Shown here: in pieces, positions 4,985 to 7,096 of the stretch
Position numbering within the stretch: position 1 is the first letter of the stretch
How the letters are laid out: every line of letters starts with the position of its first letter
NCBI GenBank assembly: GCA_947480375.1
Contig: CANKCX010000039.1
Span: 1-7,096, forward strand
Direction: 5' to 3'
Source: Actinomycetota bacterium
Lineage (GTDB): Bacteria > Actinomycetota > Actinomycetes > Nanopelagicales > Nanopelagicaceae
Length of the DNA: 7,096 bases
Made by a program: the position numbers and the translations under genes
Notes under the pieces: model-generated
Told to the model about the DNA's origin: nothing
The model's database searches: none
What the model saw: only the letters and a program-made list of their open reading frames with translations

Positions 4985-7096
4985 TCTGTGACAGCCAACC
5001 ACTCTTGGATCGAATTAATAGAGAAACTTTTGCCTTGAAGATCTGAAATACCGGCAACCGCTGCTTTGAATCCAGCAATCGTAGTAATACAAGGAACTCC
5101 TCGCTGGATAGCTGCGGTTCGTATCATCCAGCCATCCATCCGGGTTCCGCGACCAAGCGGCGTATTGATTACCAAACCAACGAGGCCTTCGGTAATTAAA
5201 TCCACTGCCGTGAATTCGCCATTGGCTCCACGACCCTGTGAATGTTTGCGAACCAGTTCTGTAGCAATCGAATTTTCCGATAAATATTTATGAGTACCTT
5301 CGGTCGTAAAAATCTTAAAACCTAACCGCGATAGTTCTCGGGCTGGATCAAGTGCAGATTTCTTGTCGCGCTCTGAAAGTGAAAGGAAGACTGATCCCGA
5401 TAGTGGAAGCGCCCCAAAGGCTGCAGTTTGAGATTTGGCATAGGCCTCGCCGAATGTTTTTGCGATTCCCATAACTTCACCTGTAGAACGCATCTCAGGG
5501 CCAAGTACAGAATCAACACCAGTTCCATCATGTCGACGGAATCGATTCCATGGAAGAACTGCTTCCTTCACAGAAATTCCTTTTGGAACGCCGTCCCCCG
5601 CATCTGGCAATAATTTAAGCGCACGTAATTCTGAAATGCTCTTGCCAGTTGAAATCAACGCAGCACATTTGGCTAGCGGATTTCCAGTTGCCTTACTTAC
5701 AAAGGGCACGGTTCTGGAAGCTCTTGGATTCGCCTCCAAAATATAGAGTCTTTCAATTCCAGATTCATCTTTTGCAACTGCGAATTGAATATTAATTAAG
5801 CCTCTAACGCCGATACCGCGTGCTAATTTTTCAGTTGCAATTCTGATTTCGTTCTTCAGTGAAGTGCTTATTGAGTAACTCGGCAACACACATGCTGAAT
5901 CTCCAGAATGAACTCCGGCCTCTTCAATGTGTTCCATTACTCCAGCTAGGTAAAGTTCATCGCCATCAAATAGTGCGTCGACATCTATTTCAATTGCATC
6001 ATCCAAGAATTTATCAATCAAGACCGGATGGTTTGGCGTTATTTCCGTTGCTTTCTTGATGAATTCGGCCAAAGATTCGTCATCATAAACAATCTCCATG
6101 CCACGTCCACCAAGAACGAATGAAGGCCGAACCAATACTGGATAAGTAATTCGGTGTGCAATCGCAACTGCTTCATCGAAAGTATTTGCCATACCAAAGG
6201 TGGGCGCGACTAAGTTATTAACTCGCAATAGTTCGCCAAATTGTCCGCGATCTTCTGCCATATCAATTGCATCTGGCGAGGTTCCTAAAATTCTTACTCC
6301 GGCTTCTGCGAGCCCACGCGCAAGACCCAAGGGAGTCTGTCCACCTAATTGTGCAATGACGCCAACAATTGGTCCAGCCATTTCTTCGGCATGAATAACT
6401 TCGAGAACATCTTCCAACGTTAGAGGTTCAAAATAAAGGCGATCGGATGTGTCGTAATCGGTAGACACGGTTTCCGGATTGCAATTGATCATGATTGTTT
6501 CAAAGCCTGCCTCTTTCAAAGCAAAGGCTGCATGAACGCAAGAATAATCAAACTCGACACCCTGACCGATTCGATTAGGCCCACTTCCAAGAATTATCAC
6601 TGCAGGTTTAGTGCGTGGAATAACTTCACTTTCTAAGTCATAGCTTGAATAGTGATAAGGCGTGTGTGCTTCAAATTCGGCGGCACAGGTATCAACCGTC
6701 TTGTAAACCGGGCGAAGTCCGATCCGATATCTGGTTGAGGCAATGTCCTGCGCGCTTTGCCGCGTTAATTCGGCGATCTGAGAATCTGAAAAACCATAAC
6801 TTTTCGCAGTTGCGAGTAACTCATCTGACAGTGGAGATGCCTCCGTTATTTTTCGAGCTATTTCATTGATCTCAATGATCTGAGTTAAGAACCAAGGATC
6901 AACTTTGGTTGCAGCAAAAACCTCTTCGATTGAAGCGCCTAGGTAGAGCCCGAGTTGAATTTGTTGAAGGCGATGTTCGGTAGGGATCGCCATTGCCGCG
7001 AGCAAATAATCTTTTGTTACACCAGTGGTATTCCAATGGAAGCTAGTGCCCTTTTTCTCAACAGAACGAAGCGCCTTCTGTAGCGCCTCGGGGAAA
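4981..7096 (-). CDS. carB: Carbamoyl phosphate synthetase large subunit, C-terminal ~704 residues (5' end cut by window edge)
   Basis: CarB, with the glutaminase CarA, makes carbamoyl phosphate from glutamine-derived ammonia, bicarbonate and two ATP. The frame stays open to the right edge; its first codons read FPEALQKALRSVE, the end of the first synthetase half, so about 370-400 residues are missing. A TTG at 7005 is an internal Leu codon, not the start. Counting from the edge: oligomerisation region (~25-150) with VYKTVDTCAAEFEA (130-143); second ATP-grasp half with GPNRIGQGVEFDY (172-184), NCNPETVSTDYDTSDRLYFE (204-223), RPSFVLGGRGMEIVYD (323-338), EHIEEAGVHSGDSA (388-401) and EANPRASRTVPFVSKATG (454-471); and an MGS-like allosteric domain (~565-704) with TEGTH (598-602), VRKHSQG (615-621) and VINTPLGRG (642-650). 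The Lys and Asn at the UMP-binding positions of E. coli CarB appear kept, so UMP feedback is plausible. The stop overlaps pyrK by four bases. Confidence 0.97.
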   Translation of the reverse strand, partial: FPEALQKALRSVEKKGTSFHWNTTGVTKDYLLAAMAIPTEHRLQQIQLGLYLGASIEEVFAATKVDPWFLTQIIEINEIARKITEASPLSDELLATAKSYGFSDSQIAELTRQSAQDIASTRYRIGLRPVYKTVDTCAAEFEAHTPYHYSSYDLESEVIPRTKPAVIILGSGPNRIGQGVEFDYSCVHAAFALKEAGFETIMINCNPETVSTDYDTSDRLYFEPLTLEDVLEVIHAEEMAGPIVGVIAQLGGQTPLGLARGLAEAGVRILGTSPDAIDMAEDRGQFGELLRVNNLVAPTFGMANTFDEAVAIAHRITYPVLVRPSFVLGGRGMEIVYDDESLAEFIKKATEITPNHPVLIDKFLDDAIEIDVDALFDGDELYLAGVMEHIEEAGVHSGDSACVLPSYSISTSLKNEIRIATEKLARGIGVRGLINIQFAVAKDESGIERLYILEANPRASRTVPFVSKATGNPLAKCAALISTGKSISELRALKLLPDAGDGVPKGISVKEAVLPWNRFRRHDGTGVDSVLGPEMRSTGEVMGIAKTFGEAYAKSQTAAFGALPLSGSVFLSLSERDKKSALDPARELSRLGFKIFTTEGTHKYLSENSIATELVRKHSQGRGANGEFTAVDLITEGLVGLVINTPLGRGTRMDGWMIRTAAIQRGVPCITTIAGFKAAVAGISDLQGKSFSINSIQEWLAVTE

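Noticed and set aside
4985..5002. GTG start six codons upstream of the pyrK ATG.
   Set aside because: No ribosome-binding site precedes it, and the ATGA overlap at 4981..4984 is the more usual layout.
812..6869. Many plus-strand open frames of 60-95 codons, and one minus-strand frame at 5322..5531.
   Set aside because: All lie opposite or out of frame within conserved genes, show no recognisable domain and have unnatural composition; they are shadows of the coding strand.
7003..7005. TTG at 7005 as the start of a short 674-residue CarB-like protein.
   Set aside because: The frame stays open to the window edge and the upstream codons (FPEALQKALRSVE and onward) match CarB, so the gene is cut by the edge and is not a short form.

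Overview
The window is a dense run of housekeeping genes, all read from the minus strand. It suggests an actinobacterium of fairly low GC, around the mid-40s percent by eye. The actinobacterial call rests on gene order (pyrF, mihF, gmk, rpoZ, coaBC, metK, as in Mycobacterium and Streptomyces), an omega subunit of clear actinobacterial type, and an actinobacterial integration host factor (mIHF) domain, a family essentially restricted to that phylum. Low GC, short spacers and streamlined proteins would fit small-genome aquatic Actinobacteria (Nanopelagicales-like or low-GC Microbacteriaceae-like). That finer placement is inference.

Transcription order runs from right to left. It starts with the C-terminal two thirds of carB (cut by the right edge), then pyrK, pyrD (class 1B) and pyrF. 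Next come a fused mihF-gmk gene, rpoZ, coaBC and the first 14 codons of metK (cut by the left edge). About 98% of the window is coding. The carB/pyrK and pyrK/pyrD junctions overlap (ATGA, TAATG). pyrD/pyrF, pyrF/mihF-gmk and coaBC/metK are 1 to 4 bases apart. Only two spacers exist: 59 bases before rpoZ and 31 bases before coaBC. No stretch over 300 bases lacks a gene, and I found no RNA gene, mobile element, CRISPR array or convincing terminator.

The right half makes UMP: carbamoyl phosphate synthesis, NAD-linked dihydroorotate oxidation by the PyrD-PyrK complex, and OMP decarboxylation. The left half holds guanylate kinase (GMP to GDP), the RNA polymerase omega subunit, the bifunctional coenzyme A enzyme CoaBC, and S-adenosylmethionine synthetase. 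Co-transcription would tie nucleotide supply to transcription and cofactor synthesis.

The most notable point is that the nucleoid protein mIHF and guanylate kinase, usually two adjacent genes, form one 293-residue reading frame here. The second is that a carB-pyrK-pyrD-pyrF block of the order known from Bacillus is joined to the actinobacterial mihF-gmk-rpoZ-coaBC-metK block. The rest is ordinary core metabolism, and I see no new defence or mobile system.
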